A DNA stretch of 64,000 bases from Margaritispora aquatica (lineage: Eukaryota > Ascomycota > Leotiomycetes > Helotiales > Discinellaceae), in NCBI GenBank assembly GCA_007644065.1, contig VJWN01000001.1, forward strand, positions 3,286,689 through 3,350,688, given 5' to 3'. Position 1 is the first letter of the stretch; every line of letters begins with the position of its first letter. The notes under the pieces were generated by a model. The model had not been told where the DNA came from. It did not search any database and was given only the letters and a program-made list of their open reading frames with translations. Positions 45,904-57,302 of this stretch are shown here, one piece after another. Made by a program: the position numbers and the translations under genes.

Positions 45904-46620
45904 CTAATTTCTCATAAACGCTCGCAATGCCGCCAGCACATCTTGGTCGTTTGGAGTTTGAATCTTCCATGTCGAAACAATGCAGTGAAATGGCATTGGA
46001 CCATCATCTCGATGGGAATAATTGTAGAGATTCTATTCAGGTAATTCCGGGTTGAAACTATCAGATATTGATATTCCAATAATGATGGAATAATGACCGC
46101 GAAGGTGAGCAAACAAAGAATCCAGCATTGAAATGGCTGAGAGAGGTCTAGTCCTTAGAGTCTGGAGGGCAGTTATGCTTAAAAGGAACTTCAAGGACAC
46201 CTGCCATGACTTATGATGCAGGTACGGGCCTCATCTGAAGGATTTTGAATTTGAAAATCGATTTTTCTAAGCTGAGTACACTTTTCATCGAAAATCTTGT
46301 CTAATAGTAGAGTCAGCATACTGTCTGAGTCAATAAAAAACACTCTGGAGTATTCTTCAAGCTCTCATAGTCTCAATTTTGTCATCAAGTCCCAGTATCG
46401 TTCCTTACCTAGCTTGTACCAATCTGTTTCAAGACGAACAAAGTCAATAACAACAGCTTTGGCGCCGCCATTTTCCAGACGATCAAGTTTGCTTTGTGAA
46501 ACGCCTGGGTCAACCATGACAACGAACGGAATAGATCTTTGGGTGCGTGTTTTGGGGTCATGGAGAATTTGCTAGCACAGTATGCGTTTGTCACAAGGAA
46601 GTGATCATGATTATCTGGTC
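45904..46620 (-). pseudogene. Decayed GT8-type glycosyltransferase gene
   Basis: Read on the minus strand, successive pieces match the glycogenin/GNT1-like GT8 family: RSIPFVVMVDPGVSQSKLDR, KERYWDLMTKLRL, a stop, ELEEYSRVFFIDSDSM (D-x-D metal motif), HFNAGFFVCSPSRSLFHHYW, then LPE, a stop, NLYNYSHRDDGPMPF. The stop after KLRL falls where the family has Trp (TGG to TGA). The stop after LPE (TAG, 46033-46035) falls where it has Gln (CAG to TAG). Another TAG lies shortly before HFNAGFF. At least three frame changes are needed. The MITE lies 27 bp beyond the last recognisable piece. Non-functional beyond doubt; the family call rests on motif order. Confidence 0.8.
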
Positions 46621-47147
46621 CAGTCCGCTTGATAGTGCTAGATAGATACGTTGCCTAGGTAACTTTCTCGGTTTTAGCATCGATTGTAAGGCAGTGTTCG
46701 TGAACCGAATGTTTATAAAAGCTATGTAAACTATACCTTTCGTCTTTCCCGTAACAGTCAAGTAAGCTGAGCAACACGTTGTAAGTAAAGAAATAAACTA
46801 AGAGCCAATCAATTTCAAAAGCAAGAGAACGGTGAAAACTGTACAATATATTATGGTATACCCAATCACTTGTGTAAGTGATTGAAACTCGTAACTCCGA
46901 CTATTATTTTACGGAAACTCAAACACTGATCATACATCTATCTGCTGTGCTGTTGCCAACTAAACTCTCTTCCGTCTTCCCATTGTGAATCTCTACGAGA
47001 AGCTCGAGTTCAGTAATTGTATCCTGATCCCCCAAAACAAAAAACGCCTTGACCCCAACATCGACAGCCTCTCTGAGGTGTGAACAAAAAGCATACCACC
47101 TTGAAGAGAAAATTCATCGAATCCTGTCGATGCCCATCCCCTAGATA
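46621..47147. other. Intergenic
   Basis: About 530 bp between the GT8 relic and the 3' end of the Cnn_1N gene. Nothing recognisable. Confidence 0.45.
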
Positions 47148-49464
47148 TCACGTCCGTCTGATACTCGCTGATCTTGTACCACCCATCCCAAACCACTTCC
47201 TCCCGCCAGTCTTTGCCTCATCTTGAACCTCTATCTCCTTCTGACTATCATTCTCATTCTTTACTCCTACACTTCCTCTTCTCCTGTGTCCACTTTCCCC
47301 ACTCGATGAGAGATCGGCCACTCTCCTAACGGCTCCTTGACCAGCCGAGCTAGGTCGATAGGAAGCTGGAGGATTGCTAGGTCTGTTACGTTGAATGGGT
47401 GGCGGTGTCGCTCGTGCACCTTCATCATCTTCTTGTCGAGAGTGACCTTCATCAAAATATGACTGGGCACGAGCTTTTGGGCGAGAAGTAATGGGTGATG
47501 ACACAGAAAGTGCGGGTGAGGTCTCACTCCTGCCGAAAATTCGAAGACTGGGCATTCGACTTCTCTTCGCTGGAACCGGAGAGCTGGCTACAACTGCATT
47601 AGACACAGGAGTGTTGCTTTTGCGAAGCTTCGCTGTTGCTGTCAAACTTGATCGTCGGTCTGGTAGATTTGGTTGAGCTGTAGTGTCAATTGGCGTGGTG
47701 CCATATCGAGGACTGTCGGTTGGGGAAGAGTATTTGATGACTGTGTCATCACTTAGCGGGTTCTCAATCATGCTTGATCTCCGAAGGGCTTTGTACTGCG
47801 CGGCAGTATGTTGAGGTAAAGACAGCTCATGATCGTACATCACTTCCTTGCCCCAGCCACCTTCGGTAAAAGAGAAGAGATTTGGTGTCATGATTCGACC
47901 TGGCTTATTGTAGCGTTGAGAGGCAAAAGTTGTTATGGAGCCATCAACACTGCCTGTCTCCGTTGGTGTTTCTTGAGAAGCTGTGTCCCACCCATGGCCA
48001 TCCCTTCTACTAGTAACTGTCTCTCCTGCACTTCTTGGTCGGACTGAAACCGTTGATTGATATGCGTTGAATGTCGCATTTGGAACTGCATAGGTAGGCG
48101 TGACATTGAGAAATGTGCCATTCTTGTTGTCAGCCAAGGTATCGTCGGAGTTTTGGTAATGTCTTAGAGTGTTAGTACCAATCGTGTCTGGAGTTGGCGG
48201 CAGAGGATTTTGCGTGAAATTTTGCTGCTCTGAGGTGAATAATTGTCGAAGCTCCTTGGATTGACGCTTCTCCTGCACGCTTAGCGTTCGTGTTGGAACA
48301 GCTTGCAAGCCTCGATTGGTCTTCTCCAAAGTGTGCTTCAACTTCTCTAGGCGTTGAAGAGGCGATTCTAGTACATCGTTGATTGACAAGAATTGACTCT
48401 TTCTGACAGGTGGGGTTGGTCGGCTTGGGGTGGCGGATGGAATGGGTCGTTCATCAACCCACTTCTCAACTGAAGACGAAGCACGATGCCTCCTTGGTAG
48501 CTCCACTGGTTCATCTAGGGTAAGATTTTTGTCACCATATACACTCAAGAAAGAACTCTCGCTCAAGACACTCAGTCGAGGACTATTCATCCCGTCACTT
48601 GCTGTATCCTCCAGCAGCTTTGGCAGTGTCGCATCGCTATAGCTTTGGTTGTTGGGTAGATATAAGCTCCGCAGAACTTCAGCACCATCAGTAGTCTCGG
48701 ACAGAAAGGAAGGCATTCTTATGATAGCAGGCTTTCGCCTCTCGAATTGAGGGGGCGAACTTGGTGGTCCTTCATGGTTATCCTGGAAATATCCTGGCTC
48801 ATAGTCTGCTTCAAAGGCCCTGACATCCTCTCGGTCTTGCATCAACTTCTCGACCTTCTCTTCTAGGCTCACGATCATGCAGACAGCTTCTTCGACGGCG
48901 ATATCCCTCTTCTCCAGCTCCGTCAACAATTGTTCGTTGATCTCCTGCAACTCTGCCTGCTCAGCCAATTTCTTCTCCGCGGCTTCTAGCTGAGCTTCAA
49001 GTGTTTCTTGTCGCTGTCGACGGTGGTAAAGCTCGAGTTTCAAGTCAAAGTTTTGCTTATGGAGGGTCGTCACTTGCTGCAAGCCGTTAGCGATAAGTCA
49101 AGATACCAACATAATAAATACCCACCTCTTCAACTTGCTTTACTCCCATTCCCCTCCCATTGACGACTCCACCCGAGCTTGGACGGCGTTGGTCCATATC
49201 CCTTGCTGCTTTCACTGGAGAACTCTGCACACCTCTATCCATACTCGTGGTGAGATCAATGCTCCCTCGTCGTCCTTGCCTGGCAGACTCAACCTTTCTC
49301 TCCCTTAGTCTCTCTTGTAACAAGCTTGCGCCAGAGCCCCTCATCGAGTTCGTCCTTGGTAAATTAACAGCCGAGCTATTGCTTGAACTTGGCGTCATTC
49401 TGGAAAAGCTGCTTGCACTCGACTCTGGACGAGTGCGATGGGACCTTTGGCTACCATCGTCCAT
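47148..49464 (-). CDS. Centrosomin N-terminal motif (Cnn_1N) coiled-coil protein
   Basis: A probable microtubule-organising-centre protein. Exons 49126-49464 and 47148-49076, one 49-nt intron, 755 aa. The first ~105 residues are basic and Ser-rich. The conserved motif begins GVKQVEEQVTTLHKQNFDLK and continues LELYHRRQRQETLEAQLEAAEKKL, the sequence used by Cnn, Mto1, Pcp1 and ApsB to bind gamma-tubulin complexes. A coiled coil follows to about residue 195. The remaining ~560 residues are Ser/Pro/Thr-rich and probably disordered, with many SP/TP sites. It is much shorter than Pcp1 or Mto1 and lacks a long central coiled coil, so the best call is a separate, smaller fungal Cnn_1N protein. Confidence 0.82.
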
Positions 49465-50106
49465 ATTTGCTTGTTCGACCTCCCCGTTTCTAGTTATGCA
49501 GACAAACAGAAGGCTTGCAATATTTGGTGGGCGGATTAAGGTGCCCCGGGATCTTGCTTGTTGATTCGCGATTGACTATGATCTGTGTTCTCCAATTGAC
49601 ATTGACTTTGACTCTAAGAGCGTGTCTGCGAGGTTGAACCCAGTTGAAATCCGGTGGCAGCTGGGGAGCGTGGGGATCGCAGATCCTGAATCGCGGAATT
49701 GTTGGCGGGATGAGGTTCGAATGGAGTCAATGGAATGGTTGAGGGGTGTGCTGCAGGTGAAAAAGTTGATTCTGATTCTGATGGTTTGACTTGTTGTCGT
49801 TGTTTTCTTTTCACATTCTGCTTGTCTTGTATGGAACAATGCAATGCGCCAATCGAAGTGAGACTTTGTGAGGTTGTAGCAGGATCGAAAGGAGAAGTGA
49901 TGAGGAAGTCGCAGAAGATTCGAAAGGATCACAGTGTGGTTGGCTAATTGGCCGAGTAGGTGGTAAATAGAAGTTGGAATCCGAAAAGAGCGTGTGCAGG
50001 TGCAGTATGCAGCGTGGAGTGCGTGGTGTGAGTGTGTAAGTGTGTGAGAAATGATGGATGTGGGAAAAAGATGGAAAGGAAGTTGATAGACAGGGACATG
50101 GACCTG

Positions 50107-50163
50107 GACTGGACTGGACTGGACTGGACTAGACTAGACTAGACTAGACTAGACTAGACTGGA
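50107..50163. repeat. Pentanucleotide GGACT/AGACT microsatellite
   Basis: About five GGACT units, then about six AGACT units, ending in GGAC. Confidence 0.9.
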
Positions 50164-50209
50164 CATGCACGATGGAGGAGCAGTGAAGGAAGACTTTTGG
50201 GTGGTGGTG

Positions 50210-50266
50210 TTGACTGCTGATGACTGCTGATGACTGCTGACTGCTGATTGCTGATTGCTGATTGCT
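50210..50266. repeat. TGCTGATGAC / TGCTGAT minisatellite
   Basis: Three TGCTGATGAC units followed by four TGCTGAT-type units. Probably generated by slippage. Confidence 0.8.
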
Positions 50267-50293
50267 CTGTTGGTATCTTTTCCTGTATCTGTC

Positions 50294-50327
50294 TGTGCTT
50301 TGTGCTTTGTGCTTTGTGCTTTGTGCA
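50294..50327. repeat. TGTGCTT heptamer repeat
   Basis: Four to five TGTGCTT units in tandem. Confidence 0.85.
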
Positions 50328-51390
50328 GGGTTATGTTTCTCAATTTTCCATTTTGTACTATTTCTTTTCGTAATCGTGGTACCATTTGCTGTTGACCATT
50401 TACTATTGTATGATCCTGATACAGTCAGTAACCACCCTTTACATATTCAATCACCTTGATTTCACCAATACACTTGATAGAAACCCCCCCAAGCGTTTTC
50501 GCGATTCTCCTCATCGTCTTGATTCTCCCAAATTCCAAAACAGGCACACGTGAAATAATACAGTACAGTACCTATCTTTATCAACCCACCCCTCCCACGC
50601 TCCACGGTCCATAGCGCAGGTAACGGCGCGGACCTTTGGGCTAACAGGAGCCAAAAGGGCTGCATCCCCATCCCATCCCCACTTGACCAAAAGGTAAATT
50701 AATGGGCCAATGCACGACCAATGTACCGCCAATGCACGGCTTATGCCTACCTGTGCCTGGCTTCTTCCCTGCATAAAAAGGGGTCAGGCACGTCTGGCTG
50801 AACGCTAGGGTATCACAAAAGTGTGATCAACTTCACTATTGGCTGGCAATCCTCGAAACAAACACTGCCATCCGCCTCCCCGGTACTTTTGCTCTAGCGA
50901 TCCTTCACTGCTAACCTTTCTCGGATTTAGCCTTTCTTCGTGCTTTCAACTGAACCGTGTTAGTGGGATGGGATGGGAACGGGACGAGCCAATAGTCTGA
51001 AAGGAATCGCTTGAAAAGGGGGAGCGTGCATAGTGCGTCGCTAAAATGTCAACTTACCTCATCCTCATACCATTGCAAGTACTATTGATTGCTGAAGCAT
51101 ATTGGAAAGTTTGGTTGTTTACCTTTAGGTTTTGCTTCGCTTATTTGTCAATTGTAAAGAGCAAGCGAGGAAACATAGTAATAAAGCTCAAATCTACAAT
51201 ACAAATCAATGGTTTAACTCTCCCTTACCCGCCTACGCCAAAGTACCATAAAAGGCAACCGACAGCTCATCACATCATCGAAAGCAATAAAACAGATCTT
51301 CTAGCCCGTACCTACAGTGCCACTAACTATCCAGAAGGAAAATTGTAGCAGATATTGCGCTTCTGCTCGGTTAATCGAATCGTACTTCTC

Positions 51391-53140
51391 TTATGGTATA
51401 ATCATCCAGGCGATACAGTCATTTACTCTTATACCGCCATACTTAACTAACCTACTTTCAGTATCACACGCATTCAAAACAATCCCGAGTTGGTTGTTAC
51501 ACTCCTGCTCAGTAGGAGTTTGACCAGGAGTGCAGCTGACGTCGCCTAATTGCCCACCAGCGGCCAGCCACAAAGTCCCTACGGCGGGATCAATGCGTGG
51601 GTAGGGCATATTGACGATGCTCTGACGATCTGGATTTAAAGGAATCCCGCCAACAAGTTTGCAAAATGCAGAAATCTGGTCCTGTGACCAAGGCTGTTCA
51701 ACAGAAGGGCGACCATAAGGGCTGATTCCCAGTTCGCTTGCACAGCTTAGTAATGGATCCTCAGGTAGATTGTAAGGCTCATAGATGATAGCTTGATAGC
51801 CGCTATCCAACAAGGCGTCGTCTTTACGCTCGGTGTCGTTCAAATTGGAAATCTTGTTATTGTAACAGGCATGTTGATCAATCCTTCATCCCCATGACAT
51901 TCGAATGGACCACTGAAGTCAGAACACATACTTTCTATATCCGAAAGAGTTGAGATGAGTGGTCCTTATATAAAAGGGTCAATGCTGTTCACATCGACAT
52001 TCATTACTCCTGCTGCGTCGAAGAAAATAGATGGTGGGACTTTAGGATTTGGCACACGTCCTTCTAGCCCTGGATATCTTGGATAGCTAAATTGCACACG
52101 TCAGTTTAGATTATCTGTATTGTGATGGATACCTTACTATCCAGTTTCTTTCTGGACCCATTTCGAGAGACTATATTGAGCAAGACTATCGGCTACAAAG
52201 TTAGAATAGTTTAGTTGTGCTTCCCATCTTGCTAATATTGTAGAAGGTTGGCCTACCATTTGTTCCTGTGTAGTAACCTACTTTATCATCATCCCACGCT
52301 GCAAGCACTCTCGTAAACAAAGGACCGTAGGCCTTTTGATAAACGTAGTTACCATCATATTCTTGTTTGCATTGGAAAGTACGATCGAAAATATGACCTT
52401 GCTTCCCAGTCCTTGATGCACTGTCAAGATGGAAGATCTCGTGCAGTACAGCATATCCTGTCCATAAAGTATTAGCATTGGTGCTTCTTAAGAATCTATG
52501 AGCTCTAAAATACCTTGACACTGATAGTTTTGAAGATCTTCTCTCTCCGGTTGAAACTTGGATTTGTCCCATCTGGCCATTACTTTGGTACAATTGGGCA
52601 GTACTGGGTTGAAAAACCTCTCCTTACAGAAGTTGATTGTATCTAATTTATTGTTTTCGCCAGGGTTGTTTGTGTAAGCTGCTGGTCCTTTTTTTGCTCT
52701 TTTACAATTACCTTGCCAGTCATCGCATCGAACGTTGATCTTCCAAGCCCCCCAATTTAATGGTGGAGTATCAGGGTCAATCTTAGGATCATGTGCTAAC
52801 TTGGGGGTGTGAGCATTGTAAAGGACAGCTACTACCTGATTAACAATAGCAAAACGTAAATTGGCAGTATATCTTTACCTTTGATATTCTTTTGATCTGC
52901 TTTATTCAAATTAAAAGGGCCAAAAAAAATCTGGTTCTGCCCAGACTGAGTCAAAGTGAAGACCAGCTTTATATACTATATCGGCTAGCATTATGGCATC
53001 ATGCCATGCATCCACGATTTATCTCTGTTCTTTGGGCCCGCATCCTTCAAAACCTTCTAGTTTCTCTGATTAGACAACAAGATTTACATGTATATGTTAA
53101 AGGTAAAGTAAATACACCAACAACAAAGTTTTATACAATA
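51391..53140 (-). pseudogene. Inactivated secreted HExxH metalloprotease gene
   Basis: Minus-strand pieces assemble into a multi-exon gene for a deuterolysin/M35-like zinc protease. In order: a leucine-rich leader (KTLLLVYLLYL), GFEGCGPKEQR, VDAWHDAIMLADIVYKAG, a Trp/Cys-containing region, the zinc motif VLHEIFHLD near 52445, KAYGPLFTRVLAAWDDDK, and a C-terminal Cys-rich tail (LNACDTESRLVKYGG) ending at 51391. Plausible introns persist (for example GTAAGG at the exon ending KETG). Disabling lesions seen: TAA at 53070-53072, 53019-53021 and 51966-51968; one extra T in an eight-T run at 52922-52929; one missing base near 51848. The tail might be a separate gene, but the frame runs on from the protease except for a stop. 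Confidence 0.75.
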
Positions 53141-54363
53141 TATTGAATAGAAGTGTACTAATTCAAGTAGAGGCAGATACAGCATTAAGCTGGCATAGAA
53201 AGTATTATCCTAGGGGAAGAGTGAATAAAGAGAATACCTAAGTAAAAGATCCCTTTCAACTTCTATAATGTTCATATATGCATGGTTAGCTGAGTTTCAA
53301 TCCTAAGCTCGTTGGTGATTTCCAACTGTTAGATTTGATGTATGTTTAGATTCTGCCTTGGGGTCTATCTCTCACATATATTAATACATTCTGTACCTAA
53401 CATCAATTATAATAAGAGACCAACACACGGCTTTTCTCTCCACATAGGGGCGAAACTATATCTACATGACCAGAATAGCATCTTGAAAAGGTATTTGTAG
53501 TCGAGAAAACGATAATCATGGTGTTTATGGAGTATATGAATACAAAAGTTGTTATGGAATCTGGCCGTAGTTTTGAAAACTACTGATACCAGCTTTATTT
53601 TATAAAATCTAGCTTTGTAAAATTATTTTTTCCGAGAATACAGAGTCGAAGATCATTTTCAAAGAATATGTCCTTGATACAAAAGAACTATAAGGCAACT
53701 GAAAATGAACAGACACTTAATCTCGGATCATACGATACATGCATGAATTGGGGTTTGCTCGTGATTTACATTTAAATCTAAATTTGTCGTTGTTATTTTC
53801 AGAGCGTGACGACCAGCATACTATTGTATGATTTCGCTTGATTTGGATATGGATGCTTCTCAACCACGGTACCTGCGAAGGGCGCCCACTGGCGCTTATT
53901 TTCTTGCGAAGTGTTAGAAACGCTGTTTTAGAGAAAAGGGTCGCAGCAACCTAAACCTACCATTAACATTTCGGGTGATGGCCCTATGACCAACACACCA
54001 ACATCATATAAATAGACTTGGGGCACCCCAATAACCAGAAGTACACGATTCGCAAACATCGTTCATTTATAGTATGTCCACCTCCAGAAAATGGGCCGAG
54101 TTGACAACTGAGATAATCACACTTTATCTTACACTTTTTCACACAGGACAATCTGTCCATATAGACAAAGCATTCACTCAAAGCCTCTCATCTCCATATT
54201 AATGTCTTTATATCGGGTTATACTTTATGGAGGTCTATCTTTATTCTGTGCTATTATTTGCACATTCAAGTTCGTTCCCTAGAAAGACACAACTGGCCTC
54301 GAGCCTAAATATTTCACAGGGTTGCCTACAAAGCCTTTGCTACCGATCCCACCTATCCCACCC
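53141..54363. other. Intergenic, AT-rich
   Basis: About 1.2 kb with no gene that I can support. A TATA-like CATATAAATAG is at about 54005. A start for the next gene further upstream, with an intron ending at the CACAG near 54322, is possible. Confidence 0.45.
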
Positions 54364-54924
54364 ATGCCTGATCTCGACCTCGAACCAACTGAACGTCTCG
54401 AACATCTCACCCTCGGTCGCTCAAACACTGTGATGTGTTGGCCCAGTGTGGGCGGCATAATCGTCGCCGAGTATGTGCATAGTGTTGAACTCGATTTCCT
54501 TGGGTTGGATTGTTTCAACCTTGTGAACCGCTCTTCAGACCCTATTGCCGAAGATGCATTTTGTCGGAAACTTAGACTTATTGGAGGCAAGTGGTGGGAA
54601 AGCTACTGGGACTTTCTAGAAGCTACGCAGCCAGGGAGCAGAGGCTTTAAACGAAACAACGACCCAGAGGAGGATGAGGTGTTGCATCTCGGGTGGCCGG
54701 AGACAGGAGGGGCTTGGGTTATCAGACTTCCCTCTAAATGGTATCACTGGAAAGGATGGATCAGAGCGAGGAATTCACATACGAATGATGAGAGATGTAT
54801 GGCTTTGGAGATGACGGGCGCGACTTTCTTTAAGGATCCAAATGAGTGTGAATATGTTAGGCCGTTGCTTCGGGGATTTGGAGAATGGAAACTGAATAAT
54901 GTTAAAGAGTACAGAGAGTCTTAG
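54364..54924 (+). CDS. Orphan hypothetical protein, Trp-rich
   Basis: 186 aa from the ATG at 54364; the frame is open upstream to ~54322, so the start may be further 5' or follow an intron. No family recognised. The protein is soluble and acidic with many tryptophans, in GGKWWESYWDFLEA and SKWYHWKGWIRAR. A segment DPEEDEVLHLGWPETGGAWV precedes a conserved-looking ALEMTGATFFKDPNECEYV. Composition and codon use look like a real gene rather than chance. No signal peptide or membrane segment. Confidence 0.5.
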   Translation: MPDLDLEPTERLEHLTLGRSNTVMCWPSVGGIIVAEYVHSVELDFLGLDCFNLVNRSSDPIAEDAFCRKLRLIGGKWWESYWDFLEATQPGSRGFKRNNDPEEDEVLHLGWPETGGAWVIRLPSKWYHWKGWIRARNSHTNDERCMALEMTGATFFKDPNECEYVRPLLRGFGEWKLNNVKEYRES

Positions 54925-55319
54925 GATTATCAAAGATGCTTCATCTCATCAATTATGATGCATCTCAGATTGAGTAGCAATGACTTTGAACTCTTGTACG
55001 GTGGTGGGAGGAGAAACGCATGACTTCCAGGCAGAGAGTTTGCTGAGTAGGTTAGATAACTCGTCACTTCTTATACAAACCTCTCTAATAATACATTGAG
55101 ATTTGATAACTTGGTATCTACTTCATCCTACGGCTCTGTCTCCTTTCCAGTGTGTCTATGCCACCCCTAGTCTGATCTTGAAAATCTCCGTCCTCGACCA
55201 CTGTGCGCCCTTCCAACTTACTCTATGCACCGCGAAAGTTCCTCGCTCTATCAGAAGAGAGTTGCTCTGCTGCAGTAGAAGGACGCATCCTTGTCTTAGT
55301 TTGCTGTCTCGATTTCTTT
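54925..55319. other. Intergenic, convergent
   Basis: About 400 bp between convergent genes; nothing recognisable. Confidence 0.45.
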
Positions 55320-56275
55320 CTACCGTAAGTCTGAATTGCCCCTGAGGTATCGGCGGATGTGATGGAATATGTTGATGTGAATAATGCCAACTTCAATACA
55401 ACTCCCATCAAGAGCCAAAAGTCCATTGAATTTGAAGGCTGCGAGAAAGAGGAGCCAAACGAAGACCTGTCCACCTCTTGACCTGAAGTTAGGCTCACAA
55501 ATTAGAGATGACAGGCCTTCACAACCACAAGCCAAAGCCGAAGCCAGAACCAGAGTCTGAATGAGAATCAGCAGGCAAACTTCCAAGGAAAGAAAGAAGC
55601 CTCTGCTTCGTGTGAACTGCGTGCTGTATCGCACAACCGAGACCCTGTATCTCGCGTTGGAAGCGTGACACTGCGTTGCAGCAATGCGGCCGCAAGGACC
55701 ACGACGACAACTACACATCAGCTCAAGTTTGCCAAGTCGCTGCACAGTGCGGTTGGAGAAAGCAAAGATGTTGAGAATAGAGGGGTACGTCAATGTTGGG
55801 CAAACGAATGAGGTCTGCCTATCACAGGATGTTTTTATTTCTTAGTGGCACCACGTACCATGCAACCAGGCAGCGTGCTTCCCACATCTTTATGATTATT
55901 ATGATCATCGAAACAAAGGTTTAAAATAAGAACGCTTGTCGAAACTAGTAATGTAACAGTAGCCGTATCACCGCTCGCTATGAGTACAAACCTGGCCACG
56001 CCCGCTTGATGAATATGCAGCAAGAAAATGTTGTAAACAGCATCACCCCGTTCCTCGCATTTTATCTGTCCAAGTATATGTCCGAAGCCTTTTCCAAGAT
56101 GCACTGCTGTCCTCCAGTATACCTGTACACCCATATCCTTCCCAAGCAAAAGTCCACCAGCTCCAACCTTCCCCTGGTATGCGCAGCCTTCGTTATTCGT
56201 ACAATTCGACTCTAATATTTTCCACACAGATGCGCACGGAAGAGGTTCCTCGTACTGACAATTTATTCCTGCCAT
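55320..56275 (-). CDS. Putative orphan membrane protein, gene model tentative
   Basis: Two open stretches can be joined across a ~60-nt intron (donor GTACGT after PGCM at about 55857, acceptor AGGCAG). The N-terminal part begins AGINCQYEEPLPCASVW with six closely spaced cysteines, suggesting an extracellular head. A hydrophobic segment follows (VTLLVSTSVLILNLC). The second part has FFLSLEVCLLILIQTLVLAS and QVFVWLLFLAAFKFNGLLAL, both membrane-like. No family recognised. Other introns may be present, and the gene could be decayed like its neighbours. Treat the boundaries as approximate. Confidence 0.35.
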
Positions 56276-56325
56276 CATTATATAAATGTCGTTTGGATAG
56301 GAGCTGATTGCTCTTTTGAAGGAAA

Positions 56326-57302
56326 TTAGTGCTTCCTCGACCTCTTTTGCTGAGATCCGCCACTACTTCCATACGAATCAACATCGAGAGCAGAGGTATG
56401 CGGTGCTTTCCTTTTCCTAAGCCAGATTGCTATTGCTGATTTAACAATCAAACTCGCCGTGATTTGCTCTAATTCATCTTCTGGCGAGAGGTCATACGGT
56501 GGAGTCGCCTCGGGAGATTGGCGTGAACCTTGTAGGTTGCCCGAGAGAATTCCTCCACCCGAAATACCGAGCAGTATTTTATTCTCTGAAGGTTCAGCAC
56601 CAGGCAATTTGTTGTCTTCTCTGTCTCCCATACTTTCCGTGTCCGCGGAGCAGCGATCCTCCGCTAAAGCTACCTGACATTGGGACGGTAGTTGATCCTG
56701 GGGTATGAGTCGGCAACGAGTGTATTCCCATTTCTTTTGTCCCACAGCACGCCACGCAAGAACAGTTGTAGAAGCATATATTGTCAACAAATTTCTACGC
56801 GCAAATTCTTCGGATACATAGCTGACGTTTCCTTCGCAGACTCTGACCCAGGCGATGTCGAGATTATTAAGGTAGGCGCAGTGTACATTAATATTAAATC
56901 CAGCGTCGTTCTGGATGCCAAATCAAGTCAGTGGAGGTCATTATATCTCTGCACAAGACTTACATCTCCTATGAATGAAGGCATTTCTGCATCGGTCTGC
57001 TCCTCGCCATCATCTGTATTTGGAGGTGTCTGCGACGGATTCAATTGTGAACCATCACTCAGACCTGGCGATAGCGGCTTTGAAAGCGATTTTTTGTTTC
57101 GGGCTGCATTCTGTTCAAGATAACAGCCAAAAATCCCACGAATGTGAGAGCGGATCAGAGTCTCTGCGAGGTGTTTCTCCAGGTAGTTCTCGAGAGCATC
57201 GATGGTGACAAATTGCCTTCCTTCTTTGAATGCGGCCTTTAAGGTCGCCTTGACTATGATTCGTTCGGATTCAGTCATACAGTTTTCTTTTGAAGAAACC
57301 AT
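56326..57302 (-). CDS. Orphan hypothetical protein (two exons)
   Basis: Exons 56964-57302 and 56326-56910 joined by a 53-nt intron (GTAAGT...TCCAG), 307 aa, both frames open without a stop. Residues ~10-65 are helical (RIIVKATLKAAFKEGRQFVT, then ALENYLEKHLAETLIRSHIR), followed by a Ser/Pro linker. The middle is a compact segment with VHCAYLNNLDIAWVRVCEG. The C-terminal third is acidic then basic, ending GGSQQKRSRKH, a possible nuclear localisation signal. No family recognised. The clean splice and frame continuity support a genuine gene. Confidence 0.6.

Larger units (their letters stand above)
49465..51390. other. Intergenic with clustered microsatellites
   Basis: About 1.9 kb without a convincing gene. 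It holds the promoter of the Cnn_1N gene and three adjacent simple-sequence arrays between 50107 and 50327, listed separately. Confidence 0.55.

Noticed and set aside
51391..51843. Treating the C-terminal Cys-rich piece as an independent intact gene
   Set aside because: No ATG or signal peptide directly upstream, and the preceding frame runs in from the metalloprotease apart from one stop and one slip.
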